Source: Shinella zoogloeoides (lineage in GTDB: Bacteria; Pseudomonadota; Alphaproteobacteria; Rhizobiales; Rhizobiaceae). Taken from it: a stretch of DNA of 64,000 bases. The notes below the pieces were generated by a model. That model was given only the letters and a program-made list of their open reading frames with translations, was not told where the DNA came from and did no database searches. Both the position numbers and the translations under genes were made by a program. This document shows positions 53,895 through 63,362 of the stretch, piece after piece. Where the stretch lies: NCBI RefSeq assembly GCF_033705735.1, contig NZ_CP131131.1:1240001-1304000 (forward strand). The letters run 5' to 3'. The first letter of the stretch is position 1, and every line of letters begins with the position of its first letter.

Positions 53895-56873
53895 ATGGCC
53901 AAGACCCCGCGCGAAAAAGACGTCTCCACGCTCACCCATGACAAGGCGGTGCGGCTGAATAACCCCACGGCCGAGATGGCGTCGCTCTATGAGCAGCAAG
54001 CGGAAATGCTGGGTGACGGCGGCCGCGAGATGCGCATTGCGCGCGATCGCCCGCTGGCGCACGGCGAGGAGCGGGATCGGGACATGGATCGCGATCCGCA
54101 GATCATCTGGAACGGCGCGAAGATCAGGATCACGCAGGCGCAGATGAAGAAGCTCGCCGAGACGGGCGAGATCGAGATCGGCGACGCCCAGCTCGTCTGG
54201 CGCGGCAAGGACCGGCAGGACTGGTCCGATCTCGTGGTCAACGCGCCGCCGCTCTATATCCAGGAAAAGGTGCATCCCAAGGCGATCATCGACGATCTCA
54301 AGCGTCGGACCAACAAGACCCGCGAGGAGAAGTCGGACGCGCCCGACCTCTTCGCCGATTTCAACGGCATTGCCGATCCGGAGGCGCGGGCGGAATTCTA
54401 CCAGCACACCAAGCACTGGCAGAATCGCATGATCCTCGGCGACTCGCTGCAGGTGATGGCGAGCCTCGCCGAGCGCGAGGAGATGCGCGGCAAGGTGCAG
54501 TGCATCTATTTCGACCCGCCCTATGGCATCAAGTTCAATTCGAACTGGCAGGTCTCGACCATGAGCCGGGACGTGAAGGACGGCAAGAAGGAGGATGTTT
54601 CCCGCGAGCCGGAACAGGTGAAGGCCTTTCGCGACACCTGGAAGGACGGCATCCACTCCTACCTCACGTACTTACGCGACCGGCTGATGGTGGCGCGGGA
54701 GTTGTTGACCGAAAGCGGCTCGATCTTCGTGCAGATCGGCGATGAGAATGTCCATCGCATTCGAGCGGTGATGGATGAGGTGTTCGGTGAAGAGAACTTC
54801 GTCAGCGAGATCATATTCAAAAAGACAGGCGGGCATAGCACCACGGCCATTGCGAATGTCAACGACGCAATCTTGTGGTTCGCGCGGAACGTTGGCAAGC
54901 TGAAATATCGCAGACTGTATGCCACGAAGAATCCTGGTGACGAGGGTGCCACGAACTATACCTGGATCGAAGAGACCTCCGGCATGCGTCGCCCCCTCAC
55001 CGCGGCAGAAAAAGATGGACGCGAATCGGTCTCAAGCTCAGCGCGGATTATGCAGCCATACCCGATGTTTTCGGATGGCCCATCCCAGAGAGATAAGCCA
55101 TTCGCTTGGCGAAGGAATACGTTTTCTCCTTCATCCAACTCGCACTGGAAAACACATGGTCTCGGCTTAACTCGATTGGACAAGGCAGATCGGTTTGTCG
55201 CACAGGGAAAAACGCTCAGATTTGTCAATTACCTCTCGGATTACTCTATTACTCCGCTGATCAACCTATGGACTGATACTCAAACCAGTGGCTTCGGTGC
55301 CAACCGTCTGTACGTTGTAGAAACCAACCCGGGTGTCGTTGAGCGCTGCGTCCTCATGGCAACCGATCCCGGTGACCTCGTTCTGGACCCAACTTGCGGC
55401 TCAGGCACAACGGCATACATCGCTGAGCAATGGGGCCGGCGTTGGATCACCATCGATACGTCTCGGGTTGCTTTGGCACTTGCTCGTAGTCGGCTTATGA
55501 GTGCCAAGTACCCCTATTATTTCCTCGCGGATTCAATCGAGGGCCGCGAAAAAGAACAGAATGCGACCGGCAGGGTTCTTGCAGAGACTTCCGTTGGTGG
55601 CGATATCCGCCACGGCTTTGTCTACGAACGCGCGCCGCATATTACGCTGAAAAGCATCGCCAACAATGCCGAGATCGACGTGATCTGGGAGAAGTGGCAA
55701 GAGATACTGGAGCCGCTGCGCCGGCAGCTCAACGAGGCGCTCACCACCGCCTTCGAGGAATGGGAAATCCCCCGCGATCTTGATACCTGGTTGGATGGCA
55801 AGGACGGCCAGGCCAAGGTGCATATGGTCACCGACACGGTTCGTAAGCTGCATGCCGTTTGGTGGGAGGGCCGCATCAGCAGGCAGAAAGAGATCGATGC
55901 CTCGATCGCCCGCGCCGCCGATGTCGAACTGCTCTTCGACCGCCCCTACGAGGACAAGACCAAAGTACGCGTCGCCGGACCCTTCACCGTCGAGAGCCTG
56001 TCGCCGCATCACGTCATCGCCGCCCGCGAGGACACGCTGGGCGCGGAGTTCACCGCCGCCGGCGCGATCACCTCCCGCGCCTCTACCCCCGCCAACATGC
56101 CGGAGGCCGATTTCGGCGAGATGGTGCTCGCCCATCTGCGCAGCGCCGGCGTCCACCAGCAGGAAAAGCGCGACACGATCCATTTCAATTCCATCGAGCC
56201 CTGGCCGGGCAACTACATCGCCGCCGAGGGTCGCTATGCCGATGGCGGCGCGGCGGAGAAGCGCGCGGCGATCCTGATCGGTCCGGAATTCGGCACGCTG
56301 ACCCGCAGCCAGATCACCGCCGCCGCCCGCGAGGCCTCCGACGCTCGCTTTGATGTGTTGATTACCTGCGCCTTCAACTTCGACGCCCAGGCCACCGACC
56401 TCAACCGGCTCGGCCCGCTCGCCATCCTCAAGGCGCGCATGAACCCCGACCTGCACATGGCCGAGGACCTGAAGAACACTGGCAAGGGCAACCTCTTCGT
56501 TGTCTTCGGGGAGCCGGATGTCGAAATCCTCGACGCGCCCGGCGGCGAGATCAAGGTCAAGGTCCACGGCGTCGACGTCTTCGACCCCTCGACCGGAGAA
56601 ATCCGCTCCGACGACGTCAAGGGCATCGCCGCCTGGTTCATCGACACCGACTACGACGAGGAAAGCTTCTTCGTCCGCCACGCCTATTTCCTAGGCGCGA
56701 ACGACCCCTACAAGTCGCTGAAGACGGCGCTGAAGGCGGAGATCGATCCGGATGCGTGGGAGACGCTCTATGCGGATACCTCAAGGCCGTTTGTCCGACC
56801 GAGCACGGGCCGGATCGCGGTGAAAGTGATTAACCACTTCGGGGACGAGGTGCTCAAGGTGTTTGGGGTATAG
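53895..56873 (+). CDS. DNA methyltransferase, beta-class (type III Mod-like)
   Basis: A 992-residue methyltransferase. DPPYG (about 207-211) precedes DPTCGSGTT (about 498-505), the beta-class order of type III Mod proteins, which methylate adenine N6. The part between them is the target-recognition region. A long C-terminal extension (to 992) exceeds typical Mod length. GC is high at both ends but clearly lower in the region at about 54790-55610, suggesting exchange of the recognition domain. Together with the Res protein it should form a protective and cutting complex. Confidence 0.92.
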   Translation: MAKTPREKDVSTLTHDKAVRLNNPTAEMASLYEQQAEMLGDGGREMRIARDRPLAHGEERDRDMDRDPQIIWNGAKIRITQAQMKKLAETGEIEIGDAQLVWRGKDRQDWSDLVVNAPPLYIQEKVHPKAIIDDLKRRTNKTREEKSDAPDLFADFNGIADPEARAEFYQHTKHWQNRMILGDSLQVMASLAEREEMRGKVQCIYFDPPYGIKFNSNWQVSTMSRDVKDGKKEDVSREPEQVKAFRDTWKDGIHSYLTYLRDRLMVARELLTESGSIFVQIGDENVHRIRAVMDEVFGEENFVSEIIFKKTGGHSTTAIANVNDAILWFARNVGKLKYRRLYATKNPGDEGATNYTWIEETSGMRRPLTAAEKDGRESVSSSARIMQPYPMFSDGPSQRDKPFAWRRNTFSPSSNSHWKTHGLGLTRLDKADRFVAQGKTLRFVNYLSDYSITPLINLWTDTQTSGFGANRLYVVETNPGVVERCVLMATDPGDLVLDPTCGSGTTAYIAEQWGRRWITIDTSRVALALARSRLMSAKYPYYFLADSIEGREKEQNATGRVLAETSVGGDIRHGFVYERAPHITLKSIANNAEIDVIWEKWQEILEPLRRQLNEALTTAFEEWEIPRDLDTWLDGKDGQAKVHMVTDTVRKLHAVWWEGRISRQKEIDASIARAADVELLFDRPYEDKTKVRVAGPFTVESLSPHHVIAAREDTLGAEFTAAGAITSRASTPANMPEADFGEMVLAHLRSAGVHQQEKRDTIHFNSIEPWPGNYIAAEGRYADGGAAEKRAAILIGPEFGTLTRSQITAAAREASDARFDVLITCAFNFDAQATDLNRLGPLAILKARMNPDLHMAEDLKNTGKGNLFVVFGEPDVEILDAPGGEIKVKVHGVDVFDPSTGEIRSDDVKGIAAWFIDTDYDEESFFVRHAYFLGANDPYKSLKTALKAEIDPDAWETLYADTSRPFVRPSTGRIAVKVINHFGDEVLKVFGV

Positions 56874-56876
56874 GGG

Positions 56877-57578
56877 ATGCCAGGTCATAACCACTATCCT
56901 GACTGCACTTGCGGGTGGTGCTGGAATCTTAGAGGTTCCTCTTCGCGTCAAGTTTATGTTCGCCAGGACAGTGTTGAACGCGCTAGACGCCTTCTGAGCG
57001 AATACTACGTCTCGCCACGACGACAGGCGGCGAGCTTCGTGCACCCCAATGCGCATTGTCCTGTGTGTGGAGCGCGGGTCTACTACTATCAGAACGAATT
57101 TGGATCGCGTGTATTTTTCGATGACCTCGGGGGCGATTGGCCAAAGCATCCATGTACAGACAAACGCCTGCTACCTCGGGCTCCAGCAGGCAGGAGGACG
57201 ACCCCGTCGGAATTTGTCAGCACCAGAGCAAGAAAAGATATCGTGGCAGCAGCCTTTAACGCGGGGACACCACTCAGGGGCACATTTGCTGCTGATGAGG
57301 CTTCAGATGACTGGGCACTCGCCTTGGTCTCGGAAGTCTGGTTATTCGCTGACCGAAAGATAGTCTTAGCAAACCGTCTGCATTTTAACGGCCAACGAAT
57401 CACAGCATTTTCCTGTGATGATCCAGACGACATTATTGATGTTGACGACATCATAAGTCTCCATCATTCAAGCGTCTCCGCCTTGGACCCAATCAATTTA
57501 TGCAAATTGGTCATTCCCGCTGAAGTTTGGAATATCCCCGAGGAGGAGGAATTTGCAGCGGCGAGTGAATATCACTAA
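56877..57578 (+). CDS. Zinc-binding hypothetical protein
   Basis: A 233-residue protein with a Cys cluster at the start (HYPDCTCGWCWN) and a knuckle HCPVCGARVYYYQNEFGSRVFFDDLGGDWPKHPC, which recurs in uncharacterised bacterial proteins. It probably binds one or two zinc ions. The gene begins 3 bp after the Mod stop and has lower GC than Mod. Function unknown; nucleic-acid binding is a guess from the zinc motifs. Confidence 0.75.
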   Translation: MPGHNHYPDCTCGWCWNLRGSSSRQVYVRQDSVERARRLLSEYYVSPRRQAASFVHPNAHCPVCGARVYYYQNEFGSRVFFDDLGGDWPKHPCTDKRLLPRAPAGRRTTPSEFVSTRARKDIVAAAFNAGTPLRGTFAADEASDDWALALVSEVWLFADRKIVLANRLHFNGQRITAFSCDDPDDIIDVDDIISLHHSSVSALDPINLCKLVIPAEVWNIPEEEEFAAASEYH

Positions 57579-57674
57579 TAGTATTGTTCAAAAGCATCGA
57601 TCAGAAACCCTAAAACAGATATACTATCGTTTTGACGAATTTCGGAAGATCGAAATATCAAGAGCGGACCGCTG

Positions 57675-59771
57675 ATGCCCACTATCCTGGCTGACAGTTT
57701 TACGATTTCCCTCGCCAAGCTGGCCAACGACGAACAGAAGCAGGTGAAGCTGACGGCGTTTGACTTGCAAACCGATCCGAATAGGCCAGGCCTGCAGTTC
57801 CACAGGATTGACGCTTCCAAGGACCCGAACTTCTGGTCGGTCCGGGTTAATCGCGACCTCCGGATCATCATCCACAAGACGGGTGACAGCGTAATGCTCG
57901 CCTATGTTGACCATCACGACAACGCCTACAAATGGGCAGAGCGCCGCCGGATCGAAACTCATCCGCGTACCGGTGCGCTTCAAATTGTCGAGGTGCGGGA
58001 ACGGGTCGAAGAGATTGTGATCCAGCCGGCCCGGGTACCACAACCAGAGTTGCCGTTCCTCGTTTCCGCTGAGCAATCGGCCTCCGTGTTACCACTGTTT
58101 TCGAAACTGTCCACCGACGATGTACTGTCGATCGGGGTCCCCGAAGACTGGATCAAAGATGTCCTCGACGCAAGCGAAGACAAATTCTTTGCACTCGCGG
58201 ACCATTTACCACAAGAAGCCTCGGAAGCTTTGCTCGAATATGCAGCAACGGGTGTTCTGAGCAAGCCGGCGCCGGTTACCACTAACCCCTATAGCCATCC
58301 CGATGCGCAGCGACGGTTCCGCATTCTGGAAGGGCATGAAGAACTGGCGACCGCGCTCGACCAGCCGTTCGAAAAATGGGCAGTGTTCCTCCATCCGTCG
58401 CAGCGGATGTTGGTGGACCGGGACTTCTCTGGACCGGTACGTGTGGTCGGCTCGGCCGGCACTGGAAAGACCGTGGTCGCCTTACACCGTGTGGCTCGCA
58501 TTCTCCGTAGCGAGCCACAGGCAAAGATACTCCTGACGACCTTCTCGGAGCCGCTCGCCATCGCTCTCAAGCGCAAGCTTAGCGTGCTGCTCGGCGACGC
58601 CCCGTTACCCGCTGACAGGGTGACAATATCGTCCTTTGAACAGGCGGCTACTGACTTATACGCGCTCATGACGGGTCGGAAGGCGTATTTGGTCGGTCGA
58701 GAAAAATTGAGAGCGATTGTCAATGAGGCGGCGAATACAACTAGTCTGACGAAACATACGTCACAGTTTCTCAATTCCGAATGGGAACATGTGATCGACG
58801 CCTGGCAGGTTGACAGTGCCGATGCCTATGCGACTGTACCACGGATGGGACGTAAGAACCGGCTTGGCTCCAAGCAGCGCGAGGAACTCTGGGCAGTATT
58901 TGCGGAGGTCCGCAGGCAACTGAGAGGCAAATCGCTGTTGACCGCCGCCGATCTGTTCACTGTGGTCACCAACCATTTCCGGGACCGCACCGAAAAACCT
59001 TACACACATGTCATCGTCGATGAGGCCCAAGACCTCGGCGTTGCCGAACTGCGGTTCCTAAATGCTATTGTGTCCGACCAACCAGAGTCGCTCTTTTTCG
59101 CCGGCGATATTGGCCAACGCATCTTTCAACAACCATTTTCCTGGAAGGGGCTGGGCATTGACGTCCGTGGGCGGTCGTTCACGCTCAAGGTCAATTATCG
59201 AACGTCCCATCAGATAAGGAGAATGGCGGATAGGCTTCTTCCCGAAAATGTTCGAGACGTTGACGGCGAGGAAGACCAGCGCAAGGGTACTGTTTCGGTC
59301 TTTGATGGTGTCGAGCCGGTTATCGTTATCGCGCCATCCGTCGAGGAGGAAGCTGCAGCCGCCTCGCAATTCCTCTACAATCTTCTGGAACAGGGAATAA
59401 GTGCCAACGAGATCGGCATCTTCTGCCGATCAAACGACCAGATCGCTCGTGCATCGAAGATCGCCGAACTCGCAAACGTCGAGACAGCTTCATCGCTTAC
59501 AGGACGAATCCCGAAAGAGGCAGTGCTCATAGGTACGATGCATCTCGCCAAAGGACTGGAATTCCGTGCTATCCTGATCGTCGCCTGCGATGAAGGTATA
59601 CTGCCATTGGCGGCCCGCGTCGATGACGTCGCCGACGAGTTCGAGCTGGATGAGGTCGTGGCGACGGAACGACAACTGCTCTACGTCGCCGCTACTCGGG
59701 CCCGGGACCATCTCTTCGTCTCGGCGGTTACGCCCGGTTCAGAATTTCTAGACGACTTAGTTCACATTTGA
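57675..59771 (+). CDS. RelE-like/UvrD-like helicase fusion
   Basis: A 698-residue protein. Residues about 1-95 form a RelE/ParE-like fold (FHRIDASKDPNFWSVRVNRDLRIIIHKTGDSVMLAYVDHHDNAYKWAERR). An SF1 UvrD-type helicase follows: SAGTGKT (about 260), DEAQDLG, NYRTSHQIR, GTMHLAKGLEFR, AATRARDHLF. No exonuclease motifs are seen. It follows the zinc protein by 96 bp on the same strand and likely closes the operon. Whether the RelE part is an RNase is unknown; such fusions occur in other bacteria. Confidence 0.88.
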   Translation: MPTILADSFTISLAKLANDEQKQVKLTAFDLQTDPNRPGLQFHRIDASKDPNFWSVRVNRDLRIIIHKTGDSVMLAYVDHHDNAYKWAERRRIETHPRTGALQIVEVRERVEEIVIQPARVPQPELPFLVSAEQSASVLPLFSKLSTDDVLSIGVPEDWIKDVLDASEDKFFALADHLPQEASEALLEYAATGVLSKPAPVTTNPYSHPDAQRRFRILEGHEELATALDQPFEKWAVFLHPSQRMLVDRDFSGPVRVVGSAGTGKTVVALHRVARILRSEPQAKILLTTFSEPLAIALKRKLSVLLGDAPLPADRVTISSFEQAATDLYALMTGRKAYLVGREKLRAIVNEAANTTSLTKHTSQFLNSEWEHVIDAWQVDSADAYATVPRMGRKNRLGSKQREELWAVFAEVRRQLRGKSLLTAADLFTVVTNHFRDRTEKPYTHVIVDEAQDLGVAELRFLNAIVSDQPESLFFAGDIGQRIFQQPFSWKGLGIDVRGRSFTLKVNYRTSHQIRRMADRLLPENVRDVDGEEDQRKGTVSVFDGVEPVIVIAPSVEEEAAAASQFLYNLLEQGISANEIGIFCRSNDQIARASKIAELANVETASSLTGRIPKEAVLIGTMHLAKGLEFRAILIVACDEGILPLAARVDDVADEFELDEVVATERQLLYVAATRARDHLFVSAVTPGSEFLDDLVHI

Positions 59772-59925
59772 CCGAGTGCTTTCCGCCCGCACTTCCACTG
59801 CAAACGCCGTTTTACGAAGTAACGGGGAGAGCATGCAGGATATTTGATAGCACCGTTTGCAGAGACGATAACTACGTCAGCGCAGATCAATCGCTTTGAA
59901 GGCTTGAACACCTACAAGCAGCGCA
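59772..59925. other. Boundary between defence operon and mobile-element genes
   Basis: 154 bp between the convergent helicase and a minus-strand mobile-element gene. No clear terminator or repeat was seen. Confidence 0.35.
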
Positions 59926-60267
59926 TCACCGCCACACCCTACCAGCACGAACCTTGCCCTCCAGATGGCGCTTGGTACGGAACGGCCTGACCTCTGGCTC
60001 GTACTTCTCGGTCAGCGCCTCGAACACGGCCTCGCTCTCACGAGCATCGAAGCCTTGGAGGACCAGTTCGGCAACGATTTCCCCGCAGAGCTTGTCGAGT
60101 GCCTCGTCCCGTTTCCGCGCCTTCTTCGCCGTCACGATCATCTGCCACAAAAAGGTACGGGCAATGTCGTCCCGCGTCGGCCGCCTGCGCTCGCGGGCAT
60201 CGTCCCTCACCTTCTGCTGACGAACTCGCTGCTCTGCATTCCGCTGTCGTATCGATTTCCTTGCCAT
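59926..60267 (-). CDS. Small basic protein, mobile-element associated
   Basis: A 113-residue protein, strongly basic at the N-terminus (ARKSIRQRNAEQRVRQQKVRDDARERRR), which is probably helical, followed by an acidic-helical middle. GAGGAGA lies upstream of ATG 60267. No family recognised. Confidence 0.65.
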   Translation of the reverse strand: MARKSIRQRNAEQRVRQQKVRDDARERRRPTRDDIARTFLWQMIVTAKKARKRDEALDKLCGEIVAELVLQGFDARESEAVFEALTEKYEPEVRPFRTKRHLEGKVRAGRVWR

Positions 60268-60580
60268 GTGCCTGTCTCCTCTGTTGGAGACCAAGCGTCG
60301 CCGCCAGCGATGCAAGCGACAAACCCAGTTTGCAAGATGCTGCATCCTCGCCCGTAAACGACGTTTCCTGCAAACATGGTTTGCACATGAATCGCCGTTT
60401 CGGAGTCCTGCAACGCGGATTCCGCATCGGGAATCGTGTCAGGGTAAATTGAGATGATGTGTCCTAAATCGCCCGCAACCTGCATCGGATCACCTTAAAT
60501 CGGCCTGACGCGGATCAGCGTGCGGGCACGGCACAATACCGTGTCCGCACGCTGATGTGGCTTGACGACAAGGTCTTGGC
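60268..60580. other. Noncoding region with a long hairpin
   Basis: 313 bp without a gene. It contains the promoter region of the small basic protein gene and the long hairpin listed separately. Confidence 0.45.
60514..60556 (-). terminator. 18-bp hairpin after the M41 peptidase gene
   Basis: Arms 60514-60531 and 60539-60556 pair over 18 bp with one G-U type mismatch and a CACAATA loop, 24 bp beyond the peptidase stop. No T-run follows, so a termination role is likely but not certain; it could also be a protein-binding site of the element. Confidence 0.55.
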
Positions 60581-61324
60581 TCAGGCCGCTCCGCCATTCG
60601 CGCTGTCGATCATCTCCCGCAGTTCGTCGCCCGCGATGATCCCGGTCGCGCTGAGGCGTGTCGCGATCTCGCGGTGAAGGTCATGATGCTCCTCGATCAG
60701 CTTTCGGGCGATGGTCTCGGCGGTGATGAGGCGCGCATTGACCCGGTCGGCGAGTTCACGGTCGTAGGCCAGCTCATTCACCGCCGCGCCGGGCGAGCGA
60801 TAGACAAGAGGCTGATGACAGGAGAAGCCAAGCCTTGTCTCGGCAGCGAGCGCCATATCCATGGCCCGCGCCAGATCGCTCTCTTCGCCTGCGCCGGCTC
60901 CGGCAAGCACCTCACCGACGATCAGCATCTCCGCCACCCGTCCCGCCAGGATCGCCGCCATGGTGTTCATCAGCCACGCCTCGTTCTGCGGCAGATGATG
61001 ATGTGCCGCGGTCGCAACCATGCCAAGGCCATGAAGCCCGATGCTTGCCGCCTTCACTTCGGCAATGCCGGTGAGCGTATAGACCAGTGCGTGGCCTGCC
61101 TCATGCACACTTGCCCGCCAGCGCAGATCGTCAGACATTACGGCCTGCCCATCGCGCAAGGCGGCCTCCAGATCGGCCCACGTCATGGTCCGCCCTTCGC
61201 GCCGCAGCTTTCGCCGTACTTCCCGGACAAGACGTTCGATGTCAGCGCCAGTTTTACCCAACGCCAGCATCGCGAGCGGACGCAGACCGTTCAAGGATGA
61301 AGAATGACCAACCGTATCAGTCAT
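60581..61324 (-). CDS. FtsH-like M41 zinc peptidase without ATPase domain
   Basis: A 247-residue protein with HEAGHAL (zinc site, about residues 73-79) and LAGRVAEMLIVGEV, the peptidase half of FtsH. It lacks an AAA domain and membrane anchors. The preceding gene supplies an AAA ATPase and overlaps it by 8 nt (ATGACTGA), so the two may form a split FtsH-like protease. The ORF extends upstream but ATG 61324 is at the coupling overlap. Confidence 0.88.
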   Translation of the reverse strand: MTDTVGHSSSLNGLRPLAMLALGKTGADIERLVREVRRKLRREGRTMTWADLEAALRDGQAVMSDDLRWRASVHEAGHALVYTLTGIAEVKAASIGLHGLGMVATAAHHHLPQNEAWLMNTMAAILAGRVAEMLIVGEVLAGAGAGEESDLARAMDMALAAETRLGFSCHQPLVYRSPGAAVNELAYDRELADRVNARLITAETIARKLIEEHHDLHREIATRLSATGIIAGDELREMIDSANGGAA

Positions 61325-63362
61325 GGCGGGGTCCTTTCTCTGCCTGCGGTTTCTGGACAGATTTGCGCCGCACGGGCGGCTTCCCGTTGATCGGTGTTGG
61401 CGGGCGCAAACGTCGTGGCGGTGTTGTCGCCGGTGCAGGCGCGGAAGCCAACACCGCCTCGAGATCATCCCCGAGGTGGTGGCCGAGAATGCCGATCAAG
61501 GTTTCCGCATCCGGCATCGGAATGCGCACATGCGTCTCCAGCCGCCCAGAGCGCAGGATCGCCGGGTCGATCTTCTCCGGGAGATTGGTGGCACCGATGA
61601 CGATGACACCCTCGGACTTCGAAGCCCCGTCCAGCAGCTCCAGCAGACGGTTGATCAGCGACGTCCAGTAATCGTCGTAATTCCGGCTCCCTGCTCCCTG
61701 TCGTGTGCCGATATTGTCGATCTCGTCGATGAACAGGATGGCGGGCGCTTTTTCCCCGGCGAGGGCAAACGCGCCTGACATTCTCCTCAGCACCTCGCCG
61801 AGATAGCCGGGCTCCAGCCAGTTGGCGACAGATGTGGCAAGCAGCGGCACTTGCAGCGTGTTGCAGAGCGCACGGGCGAAGGTGGTCTTGCCGGTTCCAG
61901 GCGGTCCCGACAACAGGAGCTTCGTGCTCATCTCGTCCCAGCGCAGTTTCCCATCCCGCCAGAGCGACAGATCGGCCTTGAGGTCGAGCGCCCAGTCGCG
62001 CGCCGGACCATAACCGGCGAGCGCCTCGACGGAAAGGAGACGGTCTTTCGTCGGCGGCTTTCCTGCCGCTGCATTCGCCCCTTCATGGCCACCGACGGCG
62101 TTGACCGCAACAGGCTCGACCACCTCCACGCCGACATCCTGCGGCTTCTTCTTTGCTGCCTCCTTGCTGCGCGAGGATGCCGCACCCGCTCGCTCTTTGC
62201 CCGACCGCCGTGTTCGGCTGTTGGTATCCTTGCCGTCCCTTTCATCGCCATCCTCCGTCGCAAGGCGTTCGATGAGCATGGCCAGGATCGACAGCGTCTG
62301 CTCGGCACTCCGTCCCGGACGGATCGCAAGGGCGATATCGTCAAGCGTCAGTCCCGCCGGATCGAAGGCCATGTCGTCCATGACCGCAAAACCTTGCTTC
62401 GGGGGGATGCCGGCGCAGATCTGCAGCAGCTCGGCGATCGTTTCGTGATCGATGCCCCCGCATTCGAGCACAAGGTCGGCGGTCTCGGTGACGACGGGTG
62501 TCAAAGCGGACACGGTTTCGTCGACCAGCAAGATCGGCGCGGGCTCATCGAGGAGCGTCTGGCGAAACTGCCGGCGGATATCCTTGTCGTTCGTGACCTC
62601 GACGGCAATGCCCGATAGCGTCTTCATCTTGCGCCTATTCACAGTGGAATGCTGCTGCCGGTATCGGCCGGACAATGGATTCTCGCGCAACACATCCTCG
62701 AGCGCGGCCCGGAACGGCAAAAGCAATCCATCCTCGAGCATCATGCCGACGCACAGCTCGAAGCGCGGCACAGGTGCTTTCAGCAGAACGAGCGGTGCTG
62801 AAGGACGCAGCGCTTCGATCAGCGTCTGCATATCCGGCAAGCTGGCGCCGATGGCGCGGGCTACAAGGAGCGCGACAGCCGCATGGACCGGATTCGGCGG
62901 CGGCAGGTGCTCACGCAGCAGAGCGGCGACATAGGGGAATGCAATGTTGGGCGCAGCACCCGCGGTGCGGCTGCCTGCTTTCATTCGTCGTGCTCTCCTG
63001 GTCTTACCCGCTTGCTGTTCGTCGGGTGCTCCGATCGTCTGGCATTCGAATGTCACGACCCCATCGGCCGCATCCTCATCCGGCCCGATGAAGATCACAG
63101 GCCCGTCGCCATGTTGCAGCGGAGCACGGCCCATACCGATCATCCGGGCGATAACCCTACGGTCCTGAGCCGGATTGCCGGTCAGGAGATACCGCGCCTG
63201 ATCGGCCACCCTCCAGCTCGTACCGTTCCGTTCCTCGCCGCCGATGAAGGCGGAGGCCAGCAGCCCCGCATCAACGGCCCGCTCATAGAGCGTCAGCACG
63301 GCGCGGCGGCGAAGGCGCTTCAACAGGTAGCGCGTCATGCGGTCTGTCAGCGTCTCCATCAT
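61317..63362 (-). CDS. AAA family ATPase, partner of the M41 peptidase
   Basis: A 681-residue protein with a long N-terminal region of unknown fold, including a helical start (MTRYLLKRLRRRAVLTLYERA), an Arg/Lys/Ser-rich linker (about 390-430) and a C-terminal AAA module: SGPPGTGKTTFARAL (about 482), LFIDEIDNIG, and GATNLPEKIDPAILRSGRLE. This ATPase type occurs with M41 peptidase genes on mobile elements of alphaproteobacteria. It starts at ATG 63362, overlapping the upstream stop (ATGA). Confidence 0.87.
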   Translation of the reverse strand: MMETLTDRMTRYLLKRLRRRAVLTLYERAVDAGLLASAFIGGEERNGTSWRVADQARYLLTGNPAQDRRVIARMIGMGRAPLQHGDGPVIFIGPDEDAADGVVTFECQTIGAPDEQQAGKTRRARRMKAGSRTAGAAPNIAFPYVAALLREHLPPPNPVHAAVALLVARAIGASLPDMQTLIEALRPSAPLVLLKAPVPRFELCVGMMLEDGLLLPFRAALEDVLRENPLSGRYRQQHSTVNRRKMKTLSGIAVEVTNDKDIRRQFRQTLLDEPAPILLVDETVSALTPVVTETADLVLECGGIDHETIAELLQICAGIPPKQGFAVMDDMAFDPAGLTLDDIALAIRPGRSAEQTLSILAMLIERLATEDGDERDGKDTNSRTRRSGKERAGAASSRSKEAAKKKPQDVGVEVVEPVAVNAVGGHEGANAAAGKPPTKDRLLSVEALAGYGPARDWALDLKADLSLWRDGKLRWDEMSTKLLLSGPPGTGKTTFARALCNTLQVPLLATSVANWLEPGYLGEVLRRMSGAFALAGEKAPAILFIDEIDNIGTRQGAGSRNYDDYWTSLINRLLELLDGASKSEGVIVIGATNLPEKIDPAILRSGRLETHVRIPMPDAETLIGILGHHLGDDLEAVLASAPAPATTPPRRLRPPTPINGKPPVRRKSVQKPQAEKGPRHD

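Noticed and set aside
48133..56873. DISARM or BREX assignment for the R-M-like operon
   Set aside because: No drmA/drmB/drmC or brxC/pglZ/brxL-like genes are present; Res plus beta-class Mod fits a type III-like system with extra genes.
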